64,000 bases of DNA from Dipylidium caninum (taxonomy: Eukaryota > Platyhelminthes > Cestoda > Cyclophyllidea > Dipylidiidae), in the NCBI GenBank assembly GCA_017562135.1, contig QEYB01000180.1, forward strand, positions 372,001 to 436,000. Reading direction: 5' to 3'. Below are positions 1-12,300 of the stretch, piece after piece; within the stretch, counting starts at the first letter, position 1, and every line of letters begins with the position of its first letter. The notes beneath the pieces are model-generated. The model made no database searches. It had not been told where the DNA came from and saw only the letters and a program-made list of their open reading frames with translations. Made by a program: the position numbers and the translations under genes.

Positions 1-1393
1 ATTTTCTTATACATTTGCAATTTCTCCCATTAACGCCTACTGTTATTATTAACATTTGGCGGTGATTCAAACAAGGGTTCCTAATTTTTCTCCTTCAGGG
101 CCACGCAATCGAAACCTTGAACAGGGTTACACCGGCCATTGTCCCTTGTGATGAAGGCGGTAGGAATGACGAGGAAGAGGAAACGACGACGACGACGACG
201 ACGACTATGTGGTGTGCCGCTGATGACGAATGTGTTTTTTTCCTAGTTGAATGCGAGACCGGGGAATTGAGGCAAATTGACAACTATCCTCCAAAGAGAG
301 ATCCCGATATGCCAACCTAGTGACGGGATTTACTTGTAAAGAAAAAAATCACCGACGCTCTGTCGACTCGAGCCCATTGCTCTCTGTTCCACAACCACCA
401 TGAAGGCCCCGATTTCTGCCCTAGAAGCGGAGGGGAAATGAGCACAAGTGCACAGCCGGTACCGGTCAACTCTCGCCGTCCGCTTCGGTTTGCGAGGTGG
501 TTATCGCCTAGCTTTTTATGTCCACACTCTCATCTTCTAACTCGCAACTTCTCACCCAGTTTGTATAAGTTCATCTCCTCATTATGCCTGTGGTAGCGGA
601 CAGCGGCGCCTGTTTCTGCCCTTATGTTTTCTGCGGTAGTTTTCACCTCTGCTAACCAACCTCTCGCGCGCCATTCTTATCCACTTTGAAAACACAAACT
701 GCACTTCATTCAAATCGTGAAAATCTCTCATATGCCTCTAAATTATCCCGTCCTTGTTGTATTTTCAGAAGCGTGATAACCAACCACAGTTCTTCCATAT
801 GGACTTTGATTTTTAAAACCTGAGTCTTTACACCATACTCACGGCCATGAATTCTTCCACTTCCGTTAGTTTTAGTCAACAGATTCTGACTGTATATTTC
901 AAGTAACGCAATGAAAGGCACCTCCTGTGTTCACACTGAGATAACACCCAGTAGTAAACACCCCAACTAATTAAAATATATCGTTTAGACCTCACTCTCT
1001 TCCCAAAAAAGCAGTACCTTTTTGGGAGCACATTGTCGTTACCGCTGTCTAGACCAATTTTTTCTTTGAGCGTCCATGCATGACATGAGAATACATAAGT
1101 TTGATTTATAATGTTGAATTAAAAGAACCGTTAAAAAATAACCTCTAGCCGATATAGATAGTGAAATCCGATGGATCGTGCGTTGGTAAGTCGTGTGGTC
1201 CATAAAGTGAGAGTGAGCTGCAACGTCCTTTGAGCCAAGGTTATATTCATGACTTAGTGTTGCGCAAAACACAGACATATGTGAGGAGAGTTTCATTAAC
1301 TATGGAGGCTTTTTGTAGTTCACATCTGTAGCGCCAAGATTTGTCTCGTGTTTATTCTGTTCGCATCACAAGTATCCCCTCGCAATGCTGGCT
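1..1393. other. Intergenic, no gene recognised
   Basis: Apart from the CGA microsatellite I see nothing that looks conserved. Open frames are short, overlap on both strands and have no recognisable motif or splice context. The right edge is the 3' end of the EFHC-like gene, which is transcribed leftwards, so the last few hundred bases probably include its 3' untranslated region. Confidence 0.6.
183..205. repeat. CGA trinucleotide microsatellite
   Basis: An uninterrupted run of about seven to eight ACG/CGA units lies inside a GA-rich stretch. It produces Thr-rich or Val-rich reading frames on the two strands; these are repeat artefacts and I do not call them genes. The length is likely to vary between individuals. 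Confidence 0.9.
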
Positions 1394-4300
1394 TCAGAAT
1401 TCGTGGGGAGTTGTCGATGAACAGGCGGACTTGGACTTGTCGAGGAAAAAGTCTCGGAATTCATCGAATGTCATTCGACCATCTGTACCGTAAATGTCCA
1501 GAAACTACAAAGGGATCGAGCTAACATTGTTACCTTAGAAGAGTCTACAGCGTGCCAATGCCTTCCTATCATGTGAATTAACACCTTAACGGTATATTAA
1601 AGTTGAAATGGGTTATTAGGAAAATATGTTATGTTCGACATTTAAACCACAGAATTTTTTAGCGGTAATATGACCAGAGATTTTTGTGGAGTAATCTTCA
1701 TTGAGCAATCACTAAGATCTTGCACCTCAACTCTTTCTAGCTGTCAGTGGTATGTTCTTTCTTTCATCTAAAACAGACACCAAGTATAAAATGGAATAAA
1801 GTATGACTTGGTGGATTGTTGAGAAACAACTAAAACTGGTCGGAAATGCTTTATGAAAAAGGTGTGGTGAATAACAATATCGGCTGTACGGACTGTCGGG
1901 GTACCCTTTGTACCCGTTTATTAGCCAAAATGAAGGGAAAAGATTGCCGGGCTCAACTTCATAATAGATGTGATCAAATCTGGTGCAGAAGGCGCTTCAC
2001 ACCACTCGAATGTATGAGCATTGACAGCAAAATACTTGGACTAATTAATAAAAACAGCTAAGCGCTTAGTGATGGTTGCTCTGCCGCTGTCCGCACTGAA
2101 TCGGTACTCGGAGTGAGCCAGTGAAGTCCTAACCCGGTGAAGGGATTTTGGAGATAGAGGGAAAGAAGCTTACACGATTGAGAACGTCCTCATCACCGGG
2201 GAGTTGGAACTTTTTGCAAATGTCCTTTAGATTAGCAATATCCACGTAACAAAGTCTGTCCTTGTCATACTTGAGGAAGAGTGCGTCAAATCTGACTTCG
2301 TCGTTGTATGCCAGCTTCTTTAGCTGGAGGGCGAAATCTTCCACCAATTTATCACGATCACCTGGCCCTGCCAAAAAATCAGTGGACCGTCTAGTTGGAC
2401 TGCCATAACCGTTAGAAAATGAGATTTTGGTGTTCCCAAAGACCAAACTGCACTATAGATTGATGGCTTGGCCAAATTGACGACAGTTTTTCGCTAGGAA
2501 TTTGCACACTGGAATCAACGCAAGTATAGCAGAAATCGGGGCCAAATGGAAGGTATTTGGCATGGGAACTCACAAATATGTCTGACAGTTGTTTTAGTGC
2601 TCATTTCACCCTAAATTGAGAGAAACTCTTAATTTTGGTGTTGTAACGATTTTTTTGGCATTAGAGAAGTGGTAACGTCCTTCTTCCCAATTTGTCGTTG
2701 GTGAATGATAGAGGCTTTCGAAATCACGCAATTCATCGTGTTTTGTGAAAACCTAGACCACTCGAAATACATGTGGATTCAGAGGGGGATGCAAATGGCT
2801 GCTAATAACCCATAGAAAGTGTCACAGTAGAACTATCTTGGCAACATTGTTGCGTTTTCCGATGGTCGCTCCGTCACAATAGAAGGCGATATTTTGTCGA
2901 ACTTAAGGAAAGAGATAAATAGGAGAGTCAAACGATCCGTGAATGGTGTCATCATACTAACTAAAGAGGGAGGTTAGTATATCGCGTTTGGAAATCCAAA
3001 GGGCTTGAAAAAAATTCTAGTGTTTCTGATCACACTAAGTGACACGACGATTTAAAAACATCCCGCCTGGCTCGGTAATGCGGTTAACGGATGTGAAAAG
3101 AATGAGTTTTTTAGATATTAGGATTGAAAGGTAGAAAAAAAAGGTCGTAACTTCCGTTGAATATTTGCCGACCCCGCCCTTTTTGCAGGATCTGGAGTCC
3201 ATATTATTCTTTGTGGCAACTTCTGATGCCATCTTGGATGAGAGGGTGGCTATCGAATTTTCTGGAAATTGGTCCCGATGTGCTTCCATGAATTTGACCA
3301 CATATTCGTCCGCATCGACGATTGCGAAGCGTGTGCCGAACACGTTGATGATGGAACCAATATAAAATCATTTGGTCCATAATACTCTTGTTCCGAAGAA
3401 GTGCTTGTAGGTTTGGGAATTCTTGAAAAATTTCCAAGTTTTAAAAATTCGTGTGTGTACCACAAAAAATTCACGAAAAATATTAAATCGGGTTTGGGAA
3501 AAACTCCACACAAGTTGAATATGGTTTTTGGTTGGAAACATTACCAAAGCAGGAATCGTTATTTTACCACGAATTACCGGAAATAATTTGTGAAATGTTG
3601 CACTTCGAATCTTGCAGAATCGGAAAGTAGATGCACCGATGTCGAGATAACTGTACTAAACAACAAGCATGTAGAATTGTTTAGGCGTTACGGAAACGGG
3701 AAATATCTACCGAGGCAATATCGAGTTGATCGCCAGTTACAACTGACGAAAATCTTGCTGATAACGTGCTGTATACGTTTTATATGACAGGCATTATTTT
3801 AAAAATATTGCAATATTATTTATAACATTATATGGAACAATAGCAGACCACGGAACCAACCTCGTTGACTTGAGAAATACCCCACCAGGAAGCCGCTATT
3901 CCGAAGAAATTTCCCATATTCGAATCGTATTATCGGTCAGGCGATAGCTGCTAATATAAAAATTCCGTTGGCTATCGTCTGTGCGTACACTTACCTAAAA
4001 TCGCCAATTATGATTGGGCGAAAAGGCGGAAATTACATCAGCGTTGGGAATGGAGAGATCGTATCCCACAAAGGGACGAAATTGCATATGCATTTAAACC
4101 GAACTTGAATGCATTTGCCAAACGCCCAAAAAATCCCTATAGGTGCAACAATGAGAGATATTGTCTGTTGTGTGTTCAAATAGACAGGATGAGGAGAGCA
4201 CATAAATGAGGCCAGCGTAATAGAAAGTAAGCAACCGAAGTATCGAAAAAGTTTCTTACGAGTTTTCGCACCGTAACGCAATTCCCTTTGTGGGGTACAT

Positions 4301-6050
4301 CCTCTTGTTTCCAATTGTTATAATCAGTTCGACTATTTTTTAATCACAAGCAGGATTGTCAGAAGGTTTCGGGAAAGACCATAATTGCGGTGCAATGCTT
4401 GTAGATGTTCCTAAAAGGCAAAAAAACTTGATTCAAGCACTTTAGAAAATTTTGCTTGAGCAATGAGTAATGATTAAACGCACCGGTTTTTTTGGTCTCT
4501 GATGTACTTTCCTCTATCGCGATAGGTTTAAAATCAGTCAAACCGAAAGTTTTGGTAATACCATGCTTTTGTAAAGCTGTCGCAATCGATAGAGAAGGAA
4601 AGAACGCCATAAATGACGATTGATCTCCGATTCTTAAGTCCCTAGGAGTAAGAATCCTTAATTTCATCGGCTAAAATATTGACAAAAAATTAGTTTATTA
4701 ACGAGATGAGACGGGGCGAATAATGATATAACCACTGTTTCACTTACGTGTTAATTTCAAGGTACAAAGCAAGTCGGAAATGTTGCTGGATATTTCGCTT
4801 TCGATTTTTTGGGGAATCTATGTTCTTCTAATCAATATTTGGGCAGGGGTCCCGACCACAGTTTCGCGTATGGTGTTCCCTCACTTCCATTCGTGTCGTC
4901 ACTTAAGAAGTACTAAATATATGTGTCAACTTTGCAGTAATAAGACTAACAAAAATTGATAACTTTCTAAGGTCTCCGAAGACTCTTTTCTGTTCGTCCC
5001 AAACGGCGAAAAACGCAGAAACTGTCGGTCAACTCAAATGTTGTCGGCGGGCATCAAAGAATCCTTTGTGATGTTTACTTGCACTTGCTCGCGCCTGGCT
5101 CGATATTCCAGATAAGGGTCGTGGGTATACTTTCGGGATCATTTAATTCCATACCCTCACTAGTTAGAAAGTTTCTGAAAATATCACTCAATAATTTAGC
5201 TAAATGATGCGCCGAACTGCTCAAATCTGATTATAGAGCAAGGCGTAATCAACGAGAAAATAAACTTACTCGAGTAAAATTCACTTCACAATTTACTATG
5301 CGATACACCTTCCATAAATACAAATATTTATACCGATATTTAAATCCTTCCCCAAGCAAAATGGTTCCCGCGTCATTTTTGGGGATTCTGTGACGTTTGA
5401 GTACCCAGCCTAGCACAAAAAATAGAAAAACAGAAGAAACGAGAAAAGGGGAATCATTAAGAGCTGTGATTAGCACGGATGTTCAGAATAAACAAGAATA
5501 GTTTATGATGTGCGGCCATAGGTTACCTGTCAAAAGGCCACTGTTCGGTTGGGGCGGCTCATAAATGTGCATGGTTTCATCCTCAAGATAATAATTATAT
5601 ATTAACTCGCCGGACCCTATAATTTCTTGTGGAGATTCAGTGACAGATTCCTTAAAATAACCATAGAATCGTAGACCTTGTTATTCGAAAGGCATTGAGG
5701 AGCAGGTACAGTCCCTCCAGAGAGTTCGATCTAACCCGCCGATAGGTAAGAATTGGGGAATAATTCATAAGTTCATTCATTTCCGTCTCGTTCAGGTGAT
5801 TCTGTGTTTGGGTGTAACCACCTATGCCAATTTTTGGGCATGGGTCAGTGATTCGATAAGCCATTTTCCTATATCCCAATGTTTGCGATCGATGGAAACG
5901 TGTTTTTCTTTAAAAGGGTTACCGACAACTGCTCCTACGTTGGATCGGAAAAGTCAATATCCTGGTAAACATGGCAATCTCTCCATCGGTCGGTCGAAAT
6001 CGATCTTAGCAACAACATCAACTATGAAATGGTTAATTTAAACGAATTTT
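1394..6050 (-). CDS. EFHC1/EFHC2-like DM10 and EF-hand ciliary protein, frame-broken
   Basis: Reading leftwards, the fragments follow the EFHC family order. An N-terminal piece near 5.9-5.65 kb contains FHRSQTLGYRK, then KIGIGG and LTYRRV. A DM10 domain follows near 4.1-3.85 kb (YRLTDNTIRIWEISSE, then RIPKP near 3.4 kb), and another begins at INVFGTRFAIVDADEYVVKF (3.35-3.25 kb). The end is helical and EF-hand-like (FDALFLKYDKDRLCYVD near 2.27 kb; DIYGTDGRMTFDEFRDFF near 1.45 kb), with TGA at 1394-1396. EFHC proteins bind the inner wall of axonemal doublet microtubules. The conserved protein changes frame at 3364-3367, 3897-3902 and 4021-4024, and again near the N-terminus, without splice sites to explain it. 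This is either a pseudogene or a region of sequencing indels. A 44-nt intron separates the two halves of the 4.0-3.9 kb DM10 fragment. Start and most exon edges are unresolved. Confidence 0.72.
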
Positions 6051-6059
6051 TACAACAAT

Positions 6060-7560
6060 TCCGTTAGGAAATCACCGTGTAAGAACTTAACATTTAGTAG
6101 TCTTTATGGATGTTTCTGTAGATCGTCAGATCTCAAAAAAAAAAGTTACTTGGAACTATGGTCATTTAAAATATCAGCATGTTTAACTCGTCCAACAGTA
6201 ACCAACAGTCAACAGCTCTTGAAAAAAATATGTTAGTTAACAGATCACAAATTCGTTGGCCAAGCATTGTTTCTTCTTGGGATGTCAGTTTGTCGCATCA
6301 CCTTTTCTTATTTCCTTTACGAGGCTTTATTATTAATTTACCGTTTCCACCTTTTGAACGGATTAAGTGTTTCCGACTCCCAAAACCTTGACGAAAGGTA
6401 ATAAATATTGCTATGGCAATTATTCTTTAAACATTTTAAATTTTTCAACTTAATGGCATTTTGGCCCAAAATAACCCTAGTTGACAAAATCGCACAACCT
6501 CAAAAAGGAACTTTGTGTTTCATATGGTTTTGAATTCTCTCCCCGGCTGTATTAACTTTCAGCGAATTCATTGTTGTGCGATTTTCTTCTTTTACCCGAT
6601 TGGACTTTGCTACACTATCACTAACCTACGCAAATTATTCATGGAAATTTTGCAAAAACACCAGCTAATCCAATAATGTATTTCAATTAATTATGAGGCT
6701 TAACGTCTAATCGATAAACTCTGGCCATTCAAATGATGGGTTGGCAAGGCTACCTTTAACCTCAGCCATCATGCTGCTTCTATCTAGCTCTTTATTTAGA
6801 TGGCAGCAACTCGTTGCTTAGTGCAAAGGTCCCACAGGTCTACAAGTTAGTAGATACCTTATACGTCTCACCAATGCCGGTTCTAACACATTAGTCACGC
6901 TGTCCGAGGATCTTTTCGCACACGGACGACAAGTTTCCTGCGCACACTGTTGTTATACAAGTGCGTATGACCTTGTTGCGGTTTGCAATCCTTCCCTGTT
7001 TTTTTTTCCAATTCAAGTGGTAATTTCCCTTCACATCTAGACGAAGATTTATTGTGTTATAGGTAATAACATTAACGGGCGCCCGAGTGTAAATCCTAAA
7101 CACCAAACCCACTGAAGCAGAAACAAATACCATAACTTTACTACTTCCACTTGCTTACTTTAATAGCAAAACTTATAAATACTAAGCTTGCAGCGAGGCA
7201 TCCTATTTTCTCCTCCCAATATTTTGAGAAAGATTGTCTATTTTCAATCACATAAAAAGGGTAGTGTTCTAAAAGGCATGCGTTTAAAAGAATTTGAAGG
7301 AGCTTAGAGAAGCATAGTAATAACCTTATGTTAATGAGAATATTACATCGTCGTTATTATCGTCCAAATTATCAACAACAGACCCCAACGTATCGGCAAA
7401 ATTTTGAACCGAATGGAGGTATATAGCAACCCGGGTGCGAATAAATACGAGAGGCTGAAGCTGAGGCAAAGCTTGCGTATTTCATCTTCAACATTTTTGT
7501 CATCATCGTCGTACACCACATCGCTGTTCCCTCCATTACCATGATACTCTTTGAGATGTG
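6060..7560. other. Intergenic, no gene recognised
   Basis: AT-rich sequence between two genes transcribed leftwards. The longest open frames (about 70-80 codons) carry no motif, and I see no repeat or RNA gene. It should contain the EFHC promoter and the 3' end of the claudin-like gene. Confidence 0.5.
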
Positions 7561-7562
7561 CT

Positions 7563-8619
7563 TTACGAATTTTTCCTTGAACTTTTAAGGTAGAAAACGA
7601 GCATAGTAAAGAAGCTGATAAGGATTAAAAACAAACTGAGAGTTGCTGTAAAGAAACCCCACGAGAGTCTGTTAAATCGGGGGTATGGCATCCATCGATT
7701 GTCGAAGCTTCCATACGTAAATCCGAGCAAAGCACAAAGTATAGACATGCCTGAAGCGGAAGAAGAACCAAAAATTCAGAAAACTTGCAGAATTCAAGAG
7801 ATGTCGATACCGACCATCTATGACGTGTTTACAAATATTAACGTTAAGACCACTTCAACTAAAAGCCCCAAAAAGAGGCAAATTTGTCTCAATTGATTTA
7901 AGCACAGGGGTGTCGGAGTAAACCGCGTTTGCACAAAAACTAAATTTATTCACTATATTTAAATGGAAGATGAATAGTTAGGAAAACTATCACAGCGTAT
8001 ACATTTGCTTAACGAAGTTCAGGATTACTTAAGTAAACAATGGTGAAGCACCAAAGTATTGATTTGGAAGTAATTTTGCAGTAACTGCTTCTTTCACATT
8101 GGATGCCTAATAAAAACTATTCGAATACGTAGCGCCGAAAAAAACAAGTTCACGTACCTGCCATAAAAGTGACCTGTCATTTGCAACTTTCATCAATTTC
8201 AAACTTTCGACGAGAAGGCGGCCAGTGGCCTGACATAAAACTAGAAATACTACGAGAACCTCGCAGAGAGTGCCGAGTGAGCAGCAAATTGTATGATAAA
8301 TAGCCATACTACAAAGATTAATAGTAGTTCCCTTACCAGGATTTAGCCAGTCGCGATCAAGTCGTATTCAACAGAATATAGATAGAAACATCCATAGTAT
8401 GCTTTTTCGTACCGCATAGGTCGCATATATCCATCAAAACATGCCGTCCATAAACCGATTTTTATTAAACAATGCGTTAACTTCGGAACTCGCCGCTATC
8501 CATGAGGGGCTAACAAATGCAATAAAGTAGCTGGAGGCCGCGGCGAGAGTAAACGTTAAGTAGCAGATGAAAATGCGTCGATTTTCAACATCAGAAATAT
8601 AACAGTCGAATAACGCCAT
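7563..8619 (-). CDS. Claudin-like four-pass membrane protein
   Basis: Three exons encode a short protein of roughly 170-180 residues. Exon 1 (8619 to about 8434) starts MALFDCYISD and has TM1 (ICYLTFTLAAASSYFIAF) followed by SPSWI. Exon 2 (8308-8160, ending CAG|GTACGTG) has TM2 (TICCSLGTLCEVLVVFLVLC). Exon 3 (7750-7563) carries TM3 (SILCALLGFTYGSF) and TM4 (WGFFTATLSLFLILISFFTML) and a short basic tail. Four helices, a first loop beginning with a Trp motif and a short C-terminus fit the claudin/PMP22/LHFPL superfamily of junction and adhesion proteins. The loop-1 end is ambiguous. Either exon 1 stops at a weak GTTTAT donor after NKNR, or one surplus T in the run at 8436-8439 hides a GMFDGYM segment that ends at a GTACGA donor. 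Both join exon 2 in frame. The exact subfamily is unknown. Confidence 0.6.
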
Positions 8620-9374
8620 TATATAAGGTACGGATTAACCGATTTCTATTCAAAATGTGGCGGACTTCAAATTGCGTGGATATTTTGATGCGTATATCTT
8701 GATAAAGTGGCCATGAATATGGATGGAAATGTGCACTTGAGGAAAAAGTTGCTTGGTAAATAAACTTTGAAAAGTTTAAATACGCTGACCTTGGAAATCA
8801 CATCAATTAAAATATTTTGTGCAAAATCGTAGTAAAATGTTTTTGCAAATACGTCTTCGTATATTGTAAAATCTAATAGGTAAATCTGCCATCTGTGCAG
8901 AATACAAGTACAATGAATATAATAGACCGCTCACATTATAACGTGCCAAATAAATCCTTGGTGAGAGACACATTTGCAATTTTATATATATATATGCTTT
9001 ATTTACTAGATGTGTTATTTTTACAGACTCTTGCATAAACGCGATCCATCGTGGTGGCCTCAGGCAGAGCGCTGCCACCCGCCCTCTCCTGTATTTCGCA
9101 TTCCCTATCGGGTACGTACTTTCCTCACACTTTCCGTAATCAGATTGGCGCTTTCCTTGAAGTGGTCTTATGCCATGGTCGTGTAGCCTCCTTTTGAAGG
9201 TTTAAATTCGATGTTAACTCGGGTGTTTGCGCTAACTCGTTTAGTTGTTTGTGACACCGCAGCCGAAATATCATATCCCTTTTTCTTACGCGCTCATGAT
9301 GAACGTCCGTCGACGTTTATATAAAGTTTGTTTACCTTCTGCATTCCTCAGTCAATTTTTTAAAGTAACGTGCA
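8620..9374. other. Divergent promoter region between claudin-like gene and CBL
   Basis: No coding signal is visible. A short AT dinucleotide run lies near 8982-8995. The two flanking genes point away from each other, so this interval probably holds both promoters. A pyrimidine-rich stretch ending TTTTTTAAAG lies nine bases before the CBL start codon and could be a trans-splice acceptor. Confidence 0.45.
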
Positions 9375-12300
9375 ATGGCCGAACAGGATTGTGTTTTCAA
9401 GCGTGCATATATAAGCACCCTCGAAACGCTGACAATTATCAAAGGAGAGTTAGCCCCCAATTTCGAAAACGAATGAGGATTTACCAACACATCGATGACT
9501 TATTTGAAAAATTAAAAAAATTAAATGGAAATATTGCTAAATATACTGCCTTCTCTATGCACGGATATCACGTACCAGGAATACGCTGAATACTGCAATC
9601 ACTTTGATGCGAGTGTGACGAAATTAATGAAAGAATTCCAGTCGTACTTTAACAAAGGGTACAAATCCTTTCAGGGAGAAGCTTTCAACAAATATACTCA
9701 TTACTTTTATCATTCGTAAGTATTTTATTAAATTTTGCCACCGAATGTAGTACACTAATCGAGGTTATCGGACGGCGGCCTAATAAAAATTCCTTTATGA
9801 GAAAGATATCAGCTTCTTTTTTTTCTAAAAGCAATAGCCTTCTTTTATGCATCGTAATTCTATTGCTTTTCGAACATTTAGTACCGAAGAACTTCAGTAC
9901 TTTTTCCCGAGTGGACATTTTACTACCGTTCAGGATTTCGGTAAAAAAGATGCTCAGCGTTGGTGGGAAACCAAGTTTAAATCGAGGTTAGTCGTTGATG
10001 CTTCTGCTACTTTATACTAACCATGTCAGCGCATGTGGCTGACTCTAAGGCTCAAGTGTTTCATTTAGTTAGATAGTTAATTGGTGGCATTTTTCTGTAA
10101 ACAATTTCTTTTTTATATTTTGGCCGATATTTTTTTATTTTCAGAGTAGCTGTTGGGACCAATGAATTCCTAACGCAACTTACCATAGATTTTCCGAGTG
10201 TTCAAGGAGATGGGAACTCCCTACTTGAGACATTGTGCTTTTCCTCTCCTTTATACGTTTCGAAATATGATTTTGATATTTTCGCCCGGTAAGCTTAAGT
10301 GCAACAATCTATACTATTCTTCGAAAATTTTATAATTTACTTTCCGCAAGGCTTTTCGGAAATTTGCAATTTCTCTTCCGCACTTGGAAAGGGCTTATAT
10401 ATCATCCGGGATATTTGAGATACGGAACTTTTAACACAACACTCGATGTACTCGATAATTGTAGGACTACACCTGGGAGGTATGCATTTTCCATTTATCC
10501 CGCTTTTAGTGCAGTTTTCTGCATTATTGTAAAATCTGTACAGTTGTCTAAATGTGCCGCATTTATGCTCCACATTTTTGTTGTCTTAAGTGAGACAAAT
10601 TTTCACTGAATGGCACCACATATTTAGCTACACATTCCGCATCAGCATGACTCGTAATGGTTATTGGTCCGTTGGTTACGTACGTGCTGATGGCAAAATT
10701 CTCCAGGTTTTGTGTTTCGCGTCGCCACTTGCGGACTTTCTTCACTATGGAAGACAGGAAGGCTTGTAGGTTCTTTATTAGTTTAAACGTCATACTTTTT
10801 ATCGCGCATTAAACTCGTAATTGAATTTCTACTCCCCTGTACTTTGCCTTCATTTGTGTATCTGAAATAGAATGTGTATATATTATTGGTTGCTATTGTG
10901 ATCTCTTGCTGTTTAGGTACATGTATCCAAAAGGTCTCTTGTCTCATTATGACCTAACGGATATATTGTACTTGAAGACGAGCGTGGAAGTTATGAAAGA
11001 TGGACAAGACAATGAAAATATCCTTATCTGTAAGCTTTGTGAAGCCAGTCCGAGCGATACTCAATTGGAGCCCTGTGGCCATTTCTCGTGTAGGACATGT
11101 TGCAAAAAGACACAGGTGCGCTTCTTATTCGCTCTGCAATTTGTTATTTACTCGGTTTAGTTAATATAATTTTGTTAATAGCGTCAACGTAACTGGTGCT
11201 GGTTTAGCTTGTGAGCCAACATAAAGGGTGTAACCCCTGGAATATTTAAGAATACCCCGTACTTTGGTGATGTCTACAAAAATGCTTTTTACATTGAATC
11301 GAGGTGGAAATTTTCTTTTGGGAACTATGTAAGTTTAAAGGAAATGTTAAGGAGACTATAAGGCAAAATACGGAAATAAAGAGCGAGGGTAGGTCCATTC
11401 GTGAGAGAGAGTAGTTCCTCATTCTGGTCATTCATGCAATGATTTTAGTAGTCTGCAAGTGCCTTAACTGTTATCCAATCGTTCGTTTTCCTCCCCTGCT
11501 CAACAAAGTAATAGTTCAACTAAGTACAGATTGTAGCAATTTGTGTTTGATTTTTTGTTCCCCACCCCAGCAGTCCTCTGGTGTGTGCTACCTGTGTCGG
11601 GGTAAAGTTTTATGTACCTCTCCCGTCGAAATCAAGCTAACAGGAAAGTTATGTGGTGAGTGTTTAGAATATTCGATATAACAAAGTGAGCAGTGGCCAA
11701 GATCATACAAATTGAGATCTGCCAAAATTCACAATTGTCTATGTGGAAATGCCTATGGGAATATCAGCCAGACGATAAGAAAAAAAATAATTTAATGTCA
11801 GAGATAAACGCGGGTACGGCTTCATTTTCGCTTAAATTATGTTCCAACCATTGGATGCCTCTTTATACTTTCATTGACTTGATTTTCAGACGGAAAGTAG
11901 ACGAGTGTATTGAAGCAGTCTTGCTGCGAAGTGCATGACTACCATGACAAATATTTACACCACCCTGGAAAAATTAGGTAGTTGCTAATCTGTGAATTGT
12001 CTGGGCTTTTTGTCCTGTTATACGAGTGGGGTTCGCTGTGAACGTGATGTGAATCATTATGGAGTTTTGTATTGTTGTTTGCCAAATAGTGTCTTTCAAG
12101 GCAATATTAGAGGTTTAATTAGCAGTTTTGTATAGCATTTCGAGAGTCTTTTCTTGCAAGTTCTTGCCTATCCTTCTTTGGATGCCACTTCTTTTGTTCT
12201 GCCAGGGGAGACTCGAAAGAACGCTCCAATGGCACCTCGTGTACCATCGCGGCCTCCTGTTAAGTGGGTCCACTTTCCGTTCACTTAATCGATTCACTTT

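Noticed and set aside
95..320. Open frames with poly-Thr or poly-Val on either strand
   Set aside because: They are the translated CGA microsatellite plus flanks; there is no motif and no splice context.
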